Assembly (NCBI GenBank): GCA_024138025.1
Contig: JAMXBD010001248.1
Span: forward strand, 1 to 64,000
DNA: 64,000 bases
DNA from: Combretum micranthum
Taxonomy: Eukaryota; Streptophyta; Magnoliopsida; Myrtales; Combretaceae
Direction of reading: 5' to 3'
Both the position numbers and the translations under genes were made by a program. Below the pieces are notes generated by a model that was not told the DNA's origin, made no database searches, and saw only the letters and a program-made list of their open reading frames with translations. Below, one piece after another: positions 34,870-48,049 of this stretch (its first letter is position 1; every line of letters starts with the position of its first letter).

Positions 34870-37800
34870 GACAAACTTGTCATGGTGATGCAAGCGCAAT
34901 TATATTTATTGCCAACACGTGCTTTATATAATTTGACTCCAGTTACATGTCATGAAAAATCCCCAGTACGTAGATCTACATTAAATCAACCATGATTGAC
35001 GCCAATTTTTCAGAACCAATTTTGTGGGAGGCATGCTGCATGCATATCTGCAATTATTGAAATGGACGAACTCGGCGGATTCTTGGCCCCAGATTATTCA
35101 ATTTATATAAGCAGTTAACCCGCGGAGTTATCGTGTAAAAAATTTTATCCTACTTTAGGTCTTTCACACAATAGACTATAAATTTATTGGAAATTGTTAA
35201 TTGAAACATATTATTATGTGTCCTGTACATTTGGTGAAGGAATTAGATAAAGAAAGCTTTTGAAATATATAAAAAGGATTATTTTAAGACTTCAAATCTC
35301 GAAATGCAAACTTAATTAAAATTTAAATCGAATTTAAAATTTTAAACACAATCTCAAATCGTGCCAATTACCTTATAGCGTATAACATCTCCGATGATCT
35401 CTCAAGTAAAATGTATCAAGTTTGATTCACTCATCCTGTTGTAGTGATTATAATAAGGAAAAAAAAAAAAAAAAAAAAGCTCAATCTCAAAGTATAGTAG
35501 TAATGAGCTAACTTGAAATCAACTCAATTAAGTTTATTTAAACTAATATTCATTGAAAATAAATCATACAAATTTAAATATTAAATTAGTAATATTCAAA
35601 CTTAATTTGAATTTAATTAATATTTATACTTTACTTGAGCTCCGTTTGACTCCTAAGTAAATCAAGTTATACTTCATTAAGTTTAAGCACGACTTAACAA
35701 ACCACTTAAAAAAAAGTTCAAATATAAACTCGATTTATTCATTTCCGAGTCAAATTCAAGTAATCGAGATGAATTCAAATATATATATATGTGTGTCTGT
35801 GTGTAATCTTTTCAACGCAGAGCGGGTGAAAGGAGACATGAAACGGCTGAAACATAAAACTAGCCGAAGAAAAGGGTTCTTGTATAACTTAAATATTTCG
35901 ACATCTTCCTTCAAACACGTTAATGCTTGTCCTTTGTCATATTATAACACATGCTTGACCCGATTGCTTCTCCTCGAACATCATCGTGTGTTTCAATTAT
36001 TGATACTTAGTTGGTCCATATTTATGCCACCTTTTTGTGTGAAGCTGTTCCCATCTGAGCACTTTTATTCAAATAGTGGCCAGTGTGTTAAAAGGTAAAC
36101 GTGAAAAGGCAAATGCCCAGTGTAAAAATTGGAAATCATTGAGGACCCTTGGAAAATTCCCACCACCATTATGATTTTCCAACACCAAAATTGCAAGATG
36201 ACCCCCACAGACTTTGTCTGGATAGCATGATATTGTTCCCTTGGACCATGAAAACACTTAGCCAGCTATATGTTTGCCAATCTTATGAAGTCATTATGTA
36301 TAAGCTCATGAGTACATCCCATTCTTGATGGGGAAATAGGTAAGCCTAAGTACATATAGATACTTCTCCCAACATTCGCTTTTTAATTTATGACATTTAG
36401 AATTTTACTTAAAATTTTTACCTAGATTTCTAATATTGTTTTTTTATTAAAAAATACTTTGATAATTTTCTAAGTAAAATCATCGATGTCACAAATTAAA
36501 TGAAAGATGTTGGTGAAAATAGGCGTGTCCAAACTTACTTAGCTATGCTTAAAGTGTTTCCAGCATGTATGTCTTGGTAAAGGATGATATATGTTGTTTC
36601 TTTCAAGTGAAATCCTATTCACCCTTGGAGCATAGGAACAAAAACATCCACTTGATCTTTTAGAAATTAGTTGATAAGGTGATAGGTGTGACCATGAAAA
36701 ATTATCCACCTAATTAATCATTCAATGGTACCATTGATCCACATATCCAAGTGGTCCTCGTCTTTTATTTCTTTCATATATTTCCACTCTTCTGGTGTAT
36801 TTGTTTTGTTGTGAGTAATCATTTTAGATGATTTGATTGATCAAACTAGCTGCATGTTTCAAGAGGAAATAGGTGGGTAAATTAAAAATGATTAAAACAG
36901 ACTTTGGAAAACATTTGCTAACTTTTGAGAAGTCCACAACTAACCTAACTACAACTATTCTATAAAGCATGTTTGTATTGAACAAGGTTGAATCCTTAAT
37001 TTGTATTTAAATCTTTAGTTTAGATTTACATTTTCAAAAAGCTCTTTACCTAAGTTAATCGAACCAACCGATATCTGATTTCTACTTACCAAATTCCAAA
37101 TTGTTGTTCCCTCATTGTCCCTAAGCTTGACCCTAGGCTCTATCCATTAAAGATTCTTGAAAATTATGTTGCATCCACCTTGGCACACTCGTCACTATTT
37201 GATTCTTTAACATAAAACCAAGGTTATTAGCATAGTTGGAAGAAAATGATGCATTTAACAATATTAAGTTCCCAAATTAGATTCTACATTGATGTTCTAT
37301 TTTCGCATTTATTATTTGTTGTTTATTTTCAGTTTTTTGCAAGTGTTAGCATGCTAGTTGTGCTTACATGTTACAAGTTTATGAGAGCTTTCTAAACTTA
37401 TCCCGTAATTTTGTTTGATCATGAACAACATAAGATAGTTATTTTGTGCTAGATTAGTTAGTTCACGCTTTAATCAAGTTGGGAGCCAATTCATTGGCTA
37501 TGCCAGAGTTTGTGACTGTGGTGTTCGAACATAGATATTAATCTTATGGCTTAAAAGAATGCAAAGATTAACATTAAAAATACGATAAGCGTGATTTTGA
37601 TCGTGCTCTTATTTGAAAATTTTAAGTTTAAACTTTTATTGAATATGTTTTGATGTGCGATAGGGAACAGAATGCATTTCAAATCGTCAGGGAATGATTG
37701 GCAGGAACATTCTTTGACCAAACAAAGTAGCACTTCAACCAACCAAAGTGGTTAAGAAGCATGAAATTGTTTGGAAGGAGGTCTTTTCTCGGACGAACCC

Positions 37801-38640
37801 ATTAAAATCTAAAGGAGACTTCTGCTTTAAAGCTCAAGTTAGCACAAATTGAAGGTAAAGCAAGCTCGAGAGAAGAAGCAAATCCTATCCTTATCATTAA
37901 ACGGAACCCTTTTCTACTAGGAAAAAAAATTAAAAACAAAAAAACAAAACCCTTTTTTCTTTTGTTTCGGGCCTAATGTCTTATTCCTAGGTTTTCTACT
38001 ATCTTTTGTTTTGATATAACAACAGCATGCCTCCAACTCATGCTATTCTTTTATATGCGCTTTGGAATAATTATCTCTCTTTGTTGACTAATAATTTAAG
38101 GTTTTTTTATTTTTGTCCAACACAAAGAGTTAAGGTTATTAGAGTAACTTTTCACATTTTAATAGTTTTTACCAAATTTTAGGGATAACGATAATATAAG
38201 TGCTTCTACTTTTAAATTTTAGCAATCTAGTGTGTAAAGTTTCACTTTTATGGTTTTTTTTTTTTTTTCTAGTGGTTATAATAAAGCAGTTACTAGAGTA
38301 TTACAACATGGGGAATTCAAACTCTTAATACCTCAAGGATAAGAACCATGACTAGGATCACATGCAAATAACCTTAACTAGAAATTCAAATTCTTTGTTG
38401 GATCATATGCAAATAACCTTGTTTCTCTTTCTTTCTTTTTCGTTTTTATTTGATAAGATCTAATAAATCCATCATTACTTCTATTAAATTATGAGTAAAT
38501 TAAAATGGAAGGTCCCAATCTTTAAGACTTTTTAGTATAATTTGTCGATTAAATTATGTGGTCATGATAATTATTATTATTAAAAGGTAAGAATAACTGA
38601 GAATTTGATATGGTGTAATGATTCCTTAATTATCTTTTTT
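34870..38640. other. Gene-free stretch
   Basis: The longest open frame (35769-36098, 109 codons) has no recognisable motif and AT-rich composition like its surroundings. No transposon ends were recognised. Confidence 0.45.
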
Positions 38641-38643
38641 TAA

Positions 38644-39046
38644 GGTTAATTATAAAAACATGACATATGCATTGGGCAATTTGCAAACACATGATCTGTT
38701 AATTTTTTCGACAAATAAGTGACCCAAATTTCATATAAGAGTGCCAATATAATTAATTATTATTAGAAAGATATGTGTTAGAGTCTTATTGGAGTAAAAA
38801 ATAATTTAATAATAAAATATTAATAAATAAAAAAATATTTAAAAATATTTTTAAGTGAGAAAAATGAATAAATAATGTAAAATTAATTTTCATGACCAAT
38901 AAAATATTAATACATGTCATTCTAAAATTGTTAAATAATATCGACACTCTTGTATGAAATTCGGGTTAACTATTTGTTGAAAAAATTAACACAGGTTATG
39001 TATTTGCAAATTGACCAAAATACAAGTCATGTTTTTATAATTAACC
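38644..39046. mobile_element. Mutator-like MITE with ~110-bp inverted repeats (403 bp)
   Basis: The left arm starts GGTTAATTATAAAAACATGAC and the right arm is its complement. Pairing continues over roughly 110 bp on each side, including a block CAATTTGCAAA and a block AATTTCATA.AAGAGTG. Long inverted repeats without coding capacity are typical of Mutator-type MITEs. Target duplications were not clear. Confidence 0.7.
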
Positions 39047-40351
39047 CATTTTTTGATAAGATTCATGATAGAATGATTGAATAAAAAATAAAGTGGATTC
39101 ATATGAGATTATTAATTAAAATGAAATTGAAAGTTTTGCATTAATAACATACCATAATTGAAAAACCAATTTCAATATATTTCTATAGTAAAAATAAAAT
39201 GGGTTTTTATTTTTTCATGATTGAGAGTGTGTATATGATATTTTACTGTCTTAATAAAGAAGTGAATAAAATATAATCCACCAGATTCATAACTAATTAT
39301 GAGGATTTGTATCATTTCACTTTTTTTTTTTAATTGTTTCTAGCTTTAAACTACTTGTATTTCAGATATAATTGTCTTCCCTTATTTTAAATAATTAGTC
39401 TTACGCTTTGTTAAGTTATATAATACTTTTCTTAATATAGAACCGGCATTCCCGTAGTATCTTCCGTCAGCATGCAAGTAGATGATTAGATAAGGTACAA
39501 TCATATTATAAATAATTTTTACACTCAATTCAGAAGGTTCGAATACAATGGAAATAGAGATGCGAAAGAATATAGGATCAAAATGGTAGTATTAATTGAC
39601 ATGAAAGACGTTATTGAATTTGTTGAATAAGAGAAAAGCTTCTGCAGGTATTATATGTTACTAGTAATATATACGTGATATATTGTTACTAATAATTTTT
39701 TAACACGTAATCATATAATGATACTTATATGTTTTCGTGTTTTCTTGATTGAGAATGCGCGTATAATATTTAACTGCCTTAATAATTAAGTAAATAAAAT
39801 ATAACCAATAGCAATTATTTATCGTCCACGCGTTTGTATCATTTAACGTTTGTGACGTAATTTTACTTGCTTTCAAAAAGAAAAATTTTCCTTTTCTAAT
39901 TATTAGTCACATGATAGAATAATATTTGATTAAATAAGGTAGTACAAAACATGTATGATTATTAAATTTATAGTTTCTACATTAATATATAATCTAGAAT
40001 TAGCAAAAAGGTTAAAAATTAAACTAGATGGAGTTAATATACAATAAAAATATTAGTGTATGTCAATATTATCATGCGAGTTAAAGATTTGATCCGAACA
40101 TACTAGTAGGTAAAAAAGAAAAAAGTAAAACCAAATTGATTCAAACTATTTTAAAATTTAGATCAAATTGAATCGATTGAACCGAGTAAATCGATCTAGA
40201 TTAAAAATGTATTTGTAGGATTGTCATAAAATAGTATGAAAAAGCACCATTTTCAATATATTAGTTTCAAATCCATCCCATGACTGTATATAAATTTTGA
40301 TTTCATACCTAAAAAAGAACTCCATCACAATTTTACAAAGCATGTCCCCAT
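39047..40351. other. Upstream region of the AIR12-like gene
   Basis: AT-rich, with no further gene. The promoter of the following gene must lie in its last few hundred bases. Confidence 0.5.
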
Positions 40352-40358
40352 TATAAAT
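40352..40358 (+). promoter_or_regulatory. Probable TATA box
   Basis: TATAAAT lies 54-60 bp upstream of the start codon at 40412, a plausible spacing for a plant gene with a short leader. Confidence 0.55.
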
Positions 40359-40411
40359 CCCTCAATATCCAAAGGATCCCAAGACATCAACACACAAACC
40401 CAAAAGAAATT

Positions 40412-41128
40412 ATGTCTCTTCTCTCACACACTCACACTGTCTTCCTCCTCCTCACAACCTCTTTCCTCTCACTCTTCATCTCTCCAACCTTCTCCCTCAC
40501 ATGCCAATCCCAAAAGCTAAAAACCACCTACAAAAACTGCCTTGACCTTCCTCAACTCAACGCGTACCTTCACTACACATACAACGCCACCAGCTCTACC
40601 CTCTCCATCGCCTACTTGGCTCCATCCAAGGGCTGGATCGCGTGGGCTATAAATCCGACGTCCACCGGCATGGTTGGTGCACAAGCACTATGTGCCCTTA
40701 AATCAGCAAACGGAAGTCTTATTGCTACAACGTACAATATCTCCGGCTACCATGCTCTTGCTGAAGGGAAGCTGGCGTTTGACGTGTTGGACCTTAGGGC
40801 GGAGGAAGCCAACGGTGTAATGAAGATATACGCAACTGTTAAGGTACCCGAGAAAGCAACGTCGGTGAACCACGTGTGGCAGGTTGGTGATGGGGTTAAT
40901 GGGACTAAACCTGCCATGCATTCAACGGACAAGGGGAATTTGGACTCTAAAGGGATTCTTCAGTTGGCAGAAACGCCGGGTAGTGGTGGTGGTGGTGGTG
41001 GTGGTGGTGGTGGTGAGAGTCCTGAGGTGGCTCCGGCGCCGGCACCGCATAACGGTGGTTCTAGGATGGGATTGAGTAGCGTTGGTTTGTTTTTGAGTTT
41101 AGTCCTTTGTGCTTTATTAGTTTGGTAA
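40412..41128 (+). CDS. AIR12-like GPI-anchored DOMON-domain cytochrome b protein
   Basis: A 238-residue single-exon protein. Residues 1-30 form a signal peptide (hydrophobic FLLLTTSFLSLFIS then TFSLTC). Residues about 45-185 form a DOMON domain (GWIAWAINPT.. HVWQVGDGV.. PAMH), with Met87 and His170 at positions matching the two haem b ligands described for Arabidopsis AIR12. Possible N-glycosylation sites are N58, N100, N109 and N163. A linker of ten glycines (191-201), then proline-alanine repeats (VAPAPAP), precede a hydrophobic tail (222-238) fitting a GPI-anchor signal. Family members sit on the outer plasma membrane and pass electrons between apoplastic redox partners such as ascorbate; auxin inducibility is known for Arabidopsis AIR12 but not visible here. 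Reverse-strand and shifted frames here are shadows. It is the only intact host gene seen. Confidence 0.95.
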   Translation: MSLLSHTHTVFLLLTTSFLSLFISPTFSLTCQSQKLKTTYKNCLDLPQLNAYLHYTYNATSSTLSIAYLAPSKGWIAWAINPTSTGMVGAQALCALKSANGSLIATTYNISGYHALAEGKLAFDVLDLRAEEANGVMKIYATVKVPEKATSVNHVWQVGDGVNGTKPAMHSTDKGNLDSKGILQLAETPGSGGGGGGGGGGESPEVAPAPAPHNGGSRMGLSSVGLFLSLVLCALLVW

Positions 41129-41138
41129 TAACGTATGG

Positions 41139-41144
41139 AATAAA
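41139..41144 (+). terminator. Polyadenylation signal AATAAA
   Basis: AATAAA begins 11 bp after the stop codon of the AIR12-like gene and is followed by a T-rich stretch, a plausible near-upstream element for 3' processing. Confidence 0.5.
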
Positions 41145-41877
41145 ATTTTTTTCCCCCCCTTAATTTTCATTTACCATTTATGAAATGGACTATATGCAGT
41201 ACTCACATTATTAGATATTCTTTCTAACAATTTAATGGTATACAACAATTTTATTCGAAAGGAATGATAAATGTGGCATGAGGATGGTCTAGATGAAAAG
41301 GAAATTGACCAGCCAAAAGAGAAAAAAAAATGAAAAGGAAATTATTTATAAATAGGAGATCGTCTTACCATTACAGTTGCCCTTGCCTTTCTAGTATTTA
41401 TATATATACAGGAATATATCTAACTATAAATAAGTATGAAAGCCAATCTGATCTAATAGATTGGATCGAATTTCCTATAAAATGTAAGCTACACTTAAAA
41501 AAAAAAAAAAAAAAAACTTATATATAGAAGGGATTTTTAGTCCTTATTAAAAAACATAAAACAAAAATCCATGCGATAGGCTATTGCATTAATGAAAGTC
41601 AATATGAAGTGTTGCTGCTAAAATTTTGCAATATTATCTTATGGTTCCTTAAAAAAATAGCTATAACTTACATCTCTTCTATAGCAATATGATAATTGTA
41701 TTAAAAGGAGTCATAGACTAACTATTGAAGGGAGGCAGTCCCTTCCCATAATCCTATGATAGATTGAATCCGTACTAATAAATTATGTATGGTAAGGACA
41801 CTATCCCTTCTATAGCTATATGATGTGATAATTATGTAAGAAAAATTTTCGTTTTAGTTACTTATTTAAATAGACAT
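41145..41877. other. Intergenic DNA
   Basis: Contains an A-tract at 41497-41515 and no recognised gene. It ends at the LTR of the gypsy element. Confidence 0.5.
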
Positions 41878-42529
41878 TATTGCACGAGTTGATTTCGCCG
41901 GTAAAGTAGGCTCCTGCAAACACAAAAAAGTGGTCAGAAGTGCACGAGGGTTGCCCAACGCTGCCACTCCAATACTTAAGTTAGTACGTAGGTCTACTTT
42001 TTCTCTCAAGAGTCTTTACTTATGTAAAGAAAACATGGTGGGCAAAGGGCTATTTATAGTTGTTAGGTCATACCAGAATGGGGTCCATCGTATCTTTTTT
42101 GTAAGGGCAAATCTCCATTTCATAGCTAACTTAGCACACGAAGTGAAGGGAGTACCCGAGTTAGAGAATGGTGACCACATGGAGTGTGGCTAAGCTGGTG
42201 ATGTCCCTCCGGTCCTGATGTAGGATATGGGTATTTCATGACTTCCAAGTCTAAGTAACTAGGTCGAGGAGGCTTTAGACGAACTCGGACTCGTAGAGTT
42301 ACCTGGCACGTAAGTCTAGAGAAAGACTTTCAAGGTTTAGCTTGCATAAGGGTATCTTGCCAATCTCCATGTAGACTAGCGTAGGTTGCATTTCAAATTT
42401 TTTGAGGCTAAGGTACCCTTAGACGTAGATCTTTTTTGGGTCGGTAAGGCTGGTGGCTTGTTAAGTGTCTAGGCTCACATGTGGTCCAAGTGGGTCAAGT
42501 GGGATAAAGCATATATTTTACTATCAACA
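41878..42529 (-). repeat. 3' LTR of the gypsy element (652 bp)
   Basis: Aligns with 49353-50019 along its length, for example the shared block TCATACCAGAATGGGGTCCA. The outer end reads TATTGCACG where TG is expected. Confidence 0.85.
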
Positions 42530-42548
42530 CTTGTCCCTCTTACTCTTG
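42530..42548 (-). other. Polypurine tract of the gypsy element
   Basis: On the minus strand AGAGTAAGAGGGACAAG stands immediately before the 3' LTR start TGTTGATAG, the standard primer site for plus-strand DNA synthesis. Confidence 0.7.
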
Positions 42549-44099
42549 TTGTGCGAAGATGAGGAGAGTAAATTATCTGGCCTCAACTCATGAGGTGGGC
42601 TTCAAAGGTCATAACTCTTTCATTTGAGTTGCAACCCCGTAAAAGCTGGCATCGTCATAAATCTTAACCTGATGGGGCTTGTCGGGGAAGCTTTGTAGGA
42701 TCCCCAAGAAGCATAACTAGGGTTGTGTCAGTTATGATGACAAACTCAAATACCTTGGCAGCATTAGTGGGCCCGAGAGATCTAGGCCACACTGCTTTTG
42801 AGTGTCAGGAAGTAGGTAGTCTCTTTGTTTTCCTCTCCTCTTCTCTCTTATATTTGTGTGTTCTCCTTGAAGGGGTTCCTCATAAAGAAAACTATATCGT
42901 CTTTGCATCTATGAAAGAGAATTCTCCAGTGTGTTTTATTATTTGATCAGTTCAAGGGAAGATGACAAACTCAGGTAACTTCGATACTCTATCCTGGGAG
43001 GTCACACAGCTAGTGGTGTTGAGTTTAGACACTTCTTGTTGGAGATCGTTCACTAGTTGCTTCTCGAACTAGGACTCCTATTTAAATGGTATACTGTCAT
43101 CCTATTTATTTCAGGTTATGGTGCTATCTAGGCACCTTGTCTTTCTTAGTCAACTTGTTAACTTTGACTATCGCAGATAAGTAGGAGCTCTAACAGATTG
43201 TACTCAAGGTTGCCTAAGTCGAGCTCATGTTCAGCGTGAACCCACATTTTCGAATTGGAACTGCTACTCTTGATGAGATTGTGGAGGGAGTTGAGTACTT
43301 TTAATTTGAGGTTCAAGTCACCCAAGCTCTTGAGGGGAGTTGCCCTTTAAAGAAAGTTATTCGAGCTCTTTAAGGGACTTACCCTTAAGGGGGAGGTACA
43401 AGCTCTTTAAGGGACTTACACTTAAAAAGGAGTTACCCAAGCCCTTGAGGGGAGTTACTCGAGCTCTTGAGAGGAGTTAATCCAGCTCTTTCAGCACAAG
43501 AGGATAGACTTCTTTAAACTACCAAGACCCTTACATGACCCCTTTATTCCTTTCTTTTTTTTCTTTTTTTTTTTTTTTTGTTTTTATCTCAATTCAAAGT
43601 AGGGGTAGGTGGAATCATATCGCCATTAAATTGTCGTTTCTTTCATAGCCTCTTTTGTGTATTTACAAGACTGTATTTCAAACTTCACATATATGCACCA
43701 GAAGTTAGCCTTCTTTATTCGAAGAATTTCCTTAAATTTTTGGTGTCCTAAGTTCAGGGGATGAGCTCACTTTCTAGTGTTTTGAGCTTGTACGCTCCAT
43801 TCCCTAAGGCCTCTTTGATTCTGACAAGGTCTTCCCAATTTGGAGCACACTTGCCATAGGTCTCTTCGGCTCCCATTACCTCCAGTTTTTTATAGACGAG
43901 GTCTCTAGGGAGGAAAACCTTGTGCTTGACTATTTTGTCATAGTACCTGTTGCCTTTTGCTGGTAGGCTACCATCTCTTACTCACTATGTCTTAAGTTTC
44001 TTCTATGGCATCTAGCTTAGCCTTGAGGCTTACCTCATTAATCAATTCATCATAAGATTAGACCAGAATGTTAGGTAGCTTGAATTCAATGGTAAAACA

Positions 44100-44720
44100 A
44101 CTTCATATTTGAAGGCCATTCGAAAAGAGGTCTCCTCTATCGGGGTTCGTTTGGTAGTACCATATCCTCATAAGATGCTAGAGAGCTCGTCAACCCACTT
44201 GTCACATAATTGGTTTAACCTTATTTTCAAGCTCTGCATTATAATTTTGTTGATTGCCTCCACTTGACAATTTGCTCGAGGGTATGAGACTAAGGTAAAG
44301 TGTGCCGCAATTTTGTACTTCGCGCAAAAATCGTTAATTACTTTAGAGCTAAACTATCTCCCATTGTCCATTATGCTAGAGTAAGGGACCCCGAATCTCA
44401 CTAAGATGTTATAGAGGAAGTGCTAAACATTCTTGTCCATGACTGTTGCTACAGCTTCTGCTTCTACCTACTTTGTAAAATAGTCACAACCGACTACAAT
44501 TAACTTTCTCCATCCTGCTAAGGGAGGAAATGGACCTAGAATATCAAGTTCCCCTATAGGGAACGGCTACAGGCTAGTGAGGCATAATAGAGTTGTGCTC
44601 GGTGCATAATCGATGGGGGCAATTTTCTAACATTGTTCACATCGGAATACAAATTCCTTGGCATCAGTTTTCATTGTGGGCCAAAAGTGGCTAGCTCGCA
44701 TAACTCAGTTGTGCAGTGAA
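44100..44720 (-). pseudogene. Ty3/gypsy integrase relic
   Basis: In broken minus-strand frames the region reads PRANCQVEAINKIIMQSL then KWVDELSSILWGYGTTKRTP (about 44160-44290). This corresponds to the conserved block around the third catalytic residue (P-x-A-N-G-Q-x-E) and the W-x-[YW]-R-T-T motif of plant gypsy integrases. Upstream blocks continue to about 44700. Stops prevent function. Confidence 0.8.
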
Positions 44721-46157
44721 TGGGCTTTGACGTGGTTATTGCATTCCCCAGCATGGAGGTCTTCTAAGACTTGTTTTCCATCTTCTAAGCGCTAGCAGTA
44801 AAGTAAGGGGAAGCTAAAGCCTTTTTTGTATAAGACTCCATTAATCAGGGTGTAGTTGGCTGTCTTTGGACATTAATTTTTTCACTTCTACTCTGTCTGG
44901 GGGTAAGGTACCATCCTTCAAATATCTCTCTATTGGTGTCATCCAACTCGGTGGTAGGGTTATCTGTCACAGGTGAAGTGCCTCATGGGTATATGATCCA
45001 TTGAGGATTTTTCTTAGAGGAATTCCACAAAGATTTTTCCCTTGATTTTGTTTAGGTCAGGGACTATCATGAAGGTGAGCTTAAAAAAATTATCGGCCTC
45101 TAAATTATCAACCCTGGGTATTTTAGTGATATTCTAAGAGGGTAGTTCTTTAGTGAAGGATCAGATTGCTTCCAAGTACTTAACCATTTATTCGCTCTTT
45201 GCTTCACACATTTCCTTGACCTGTTGCACCATAAGCTAGGAATCTAAAAAAAATTTAAGGTCCCTTATGTCTGCGTCAATGCTTATTACGAGCTTTAGTC
45301 TGGCTAGTAGGGTCTCATACTCTACTTCATTGTTGCTTGTTGAAATTCTGAATTTTAGGGCGTAACAGATTTTGACTCCGTGAGGTCCTTCTAAAACTAA
45401 GTCAGCTCCACTCTCCCTCTATATGGAGGATCCATATACGAGGAGAGTCCAGGCAGCTTTCTACTGATGTTTGGGCTCGAGCATACTTGAGTACTCAGCA
45501 ACAAAATCTGCTAGCACCTATGCTTTGATGGCATCTTGAGGTTGATATTATACTTCATACACACTAAGCTCTATGGCATATTTCATCATTCTTCCAAACA
45601 CATCAAGTTTCTAAAGGACCGTCCTTAGTGGTACAATAGCGAGGACAATGATCTGGTCTGCCTAGAAATATAGGTGCAAGCAGCAGCCAACACCACAACT
45701 GCTAAAGCAAACTTTTCCACCTTAATGTATCTTTTCTCTGCTCCTTAGAGGACATGATTGATGTAGTCGAGTAAAGACCAATGATAGAGTATAGTCACTC
45801 ACCATAGGGTACAGATATAAGACTTCCTCTAGAACTGGGATTGACAATACCAATGGTTCTGTTAAGAAACACTTGAGGTCGTTAAAAGCTTCCTTGGTCT
45901 TTTCTATCCACTCAAGCTTGTCAGTTATTAAATGATCTTAAAGAATTCCAAGCATCTATCGGCACTATTAAGAAGGAACCTGCTTAGTGCGGTTACTTTG
46001 CCAGCGAGCTGTTGTACTTTTTTAACCGAAGAGAGGGGGCTTCATGTCCATGATCACCATGATCTTGTCAAGGTTGGCTTCGATGCCTCTTTGTGATATA
46101 ACGTAGCCTAGGAAATTTTGGAAAGTGGTCTCGAAGCACTTTTCTAGGGGTTGAGCT
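44721..46157 (-). pseudogene. Degenerate RT/RNase H part of gypsy pol
   Basis: Position between recognised reverse transcriptase and integrase implies the end of RT and RNase H. Individual motifs are too broken to quote with confidence. Confidence 0.5.
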
Positions 46158-46640
46158 TCATGTTGTAAAAACGAAGTTAGTCAAAGGTTTCTTGGAGGTT
46201 ACGAGGTGATATCCTATTTGCTTACTTTTTATGATCATGTCATCAACATGGACTTCCATGTTTCTGCTGATCTGGAGCTTGAATGCTTCGGTAACTAGCC
46301 TTTGGAAGGTGGCTCTGACATTTTTTAGCCTGAATGACATAACCTTATAACACTTCACCAATCATATTCATCTTAATCTAATTGTAGCCCGAGAATGCAT
46401 CCATGAAACTTAGCCACTCGTAACTTGAGGTGATGTTGATGAGCTGATCTATCCGACGTAGCAGGAAGCAGTCCTTTGGGCATGCTTTATTAAGGTTAGT
46501 GTAGTCTATACACACCCACCATTTTCCATTGGGGTTTTTTTACCAATATCACATTGGCTAACTAGGTCGGATCCCTTTCCTCCTTGATGAGTCCAAATCT
46601 TTTGGCATACCAGTCTTTAGGTTTTCTTTATGTTTAACCG
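46158..46640 (-). pseudogene. Ty3/gypsy reverse transcriptase relic
   Basis: The minus-strand open piece 46158-46361 reads KCYKVMSFRLKNVRATFQRL then RNMEVHVDDMIIKSK. The VDDM is the Y/V-x-D-D catalytic motif of the RT palm, and the preceding block is the family's P-F-G-L-x-N-A-x-x-T-[YF]-Q. Further upstream LANVILVKK (near 46550) is the N-terminal fingers motif. Frameshifts separate the pieces. Confidence 0.85.
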
Positions 46641-46936
46641 GTAGGTAATCACATCCGAGGCTAATGCCTAGCATGTTAGAAGTGGACCATGCAAAGACAA
46701 CTTTGTTTTCCTACAAGAATGCGACAAGTTTATCATTTAGGTCGGGGGGACATTAACATCCTAATCTTTATGGTGTGTTCAAGGTCTTCATTTAAGGCGA
46801 CCTCTTCTATAGCCTCATTAGTTCACTACGACGATTGTATTGGCCTTCCAACTTATAATGCACACACGATCTCCCTTCACTGCTTTGAGGTATAGCTTCT
46901 TGGACTACTCTTCATCTCCTTAACATATTCCTATCC

Positions 46937-47125
46937 CTATCGGTTGAGGAATTTAGCCTTAAGGTGAGGTTGGGAGATGATCATGCCGAATATTAACTTT
47001 TTAGCCTTCCTCAAGATGGCATTGTATGGGTACCAGCAATCAACTATGAGGAAATTGATATGGTATGTAGCATAATGCTCCCCATCATTGAGTTTAAGGG
47101 GTAGGTAATGATTCATCGAAGGCAA
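46937..47125 (-). pseudogene. Ty3/gypsy protease region relic
   Basis: The frame LKLNDGEHYATYHINFLIVD then YNAILRKAKKLIF corresponds to the part of gypsy retropepsins after the active site (F-x-[VI]-[VI]-D.. YN-x-I-L-G-R). The glycine of the usual ILGR is missing. The active-site DSG itself lies upstream and was not located with certainty. Confidence 0.65.
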
Positions 47126-48049
47126 ACTAGTTGGTTGTAAAATCCATAGAGCTCATAGTTGCACAACCTTAGCTTAGGGTAAAATTTATGCTTCATCTGT
47201 TTGTAGGCCTAGTTGAAGAGAACATCTGACTACTTCCAATGTCAATGAGCACCCTTTCAACACTCCAACCCATTATGCAAGCTGAGATAACTAAGGCATC
47301 TTAGTACGGGGTATGAATCCCTTTGAGATCCACATCACCAAAGGAGATTGTAATGTCAATCTTAGCTCTCTTAGGCAGTAGTTTCATCACCTGGCTCAGT
47401 CTGTTTAGGAACATTGAGAGCCCAGCTTAGGTCGAAGTTAGTGGTCCTCTTATGATTGTGTTAATTTCGTTATGGCATTACCTGGTAGGTCGTGCTCAAT
47501 CAGTGTTGTTCCCTATGTAAGTCTCAACGTCCTTTTTTTCTTATCGGTTCTCTACTTCTAAGCTGGTAGCTCGGACTTTGTGACCGTAAAGTTAATGTAC
47601 TATTATAGCCAATCATGTCGTATGGCATCTTTGATAGTGCTCTTAAGTTACCAACAGTTTTTTTGTATCTTCCTGCGATCATAGTGATACTTGCAGTATT
47701 CTCTTGATTCCTTTTACTTCAAGTTAGGCCTCATAACAGGAGGTATTGGTAGGAGGCCTAGGTTTCTTACTTCGAGGAACACGTCATGCAAGGAAACTTT
47801 AGAGGGGTAAACTCATAATACATTGGAAAGAGTTTTCTCTTGTCGATGTCCTTGTGACCTGCTTACGTGTCAGCTCGGTTATTAAAGTCGCAGCAATCGT
47901 TCTAGCACCCCTTGTCTCAATGATAATTGGGTTTAGCTTGAGCTAGCTCAGTTTTCACCTCGGTATCCTTCCTAAGGTTTCTAGTGTCTTCTTATCAAAT
48001 ATATTTATGGGCTTCCTCTCTTATTTACTCTAGCATGGGAGTTAGCATT

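Noticed and set aside
35769..36098. Open frame of 109 codons
   Set aside because: Longest unexplained frame, but no family motif and AT-rich, cysteine- and serine-rich composition typical of chance frames.
40703..40932. Minus-strand frames opposite the AIR12-like gene
   Set aside because: Shadows of the strongly supported plus-strand coding sequence.
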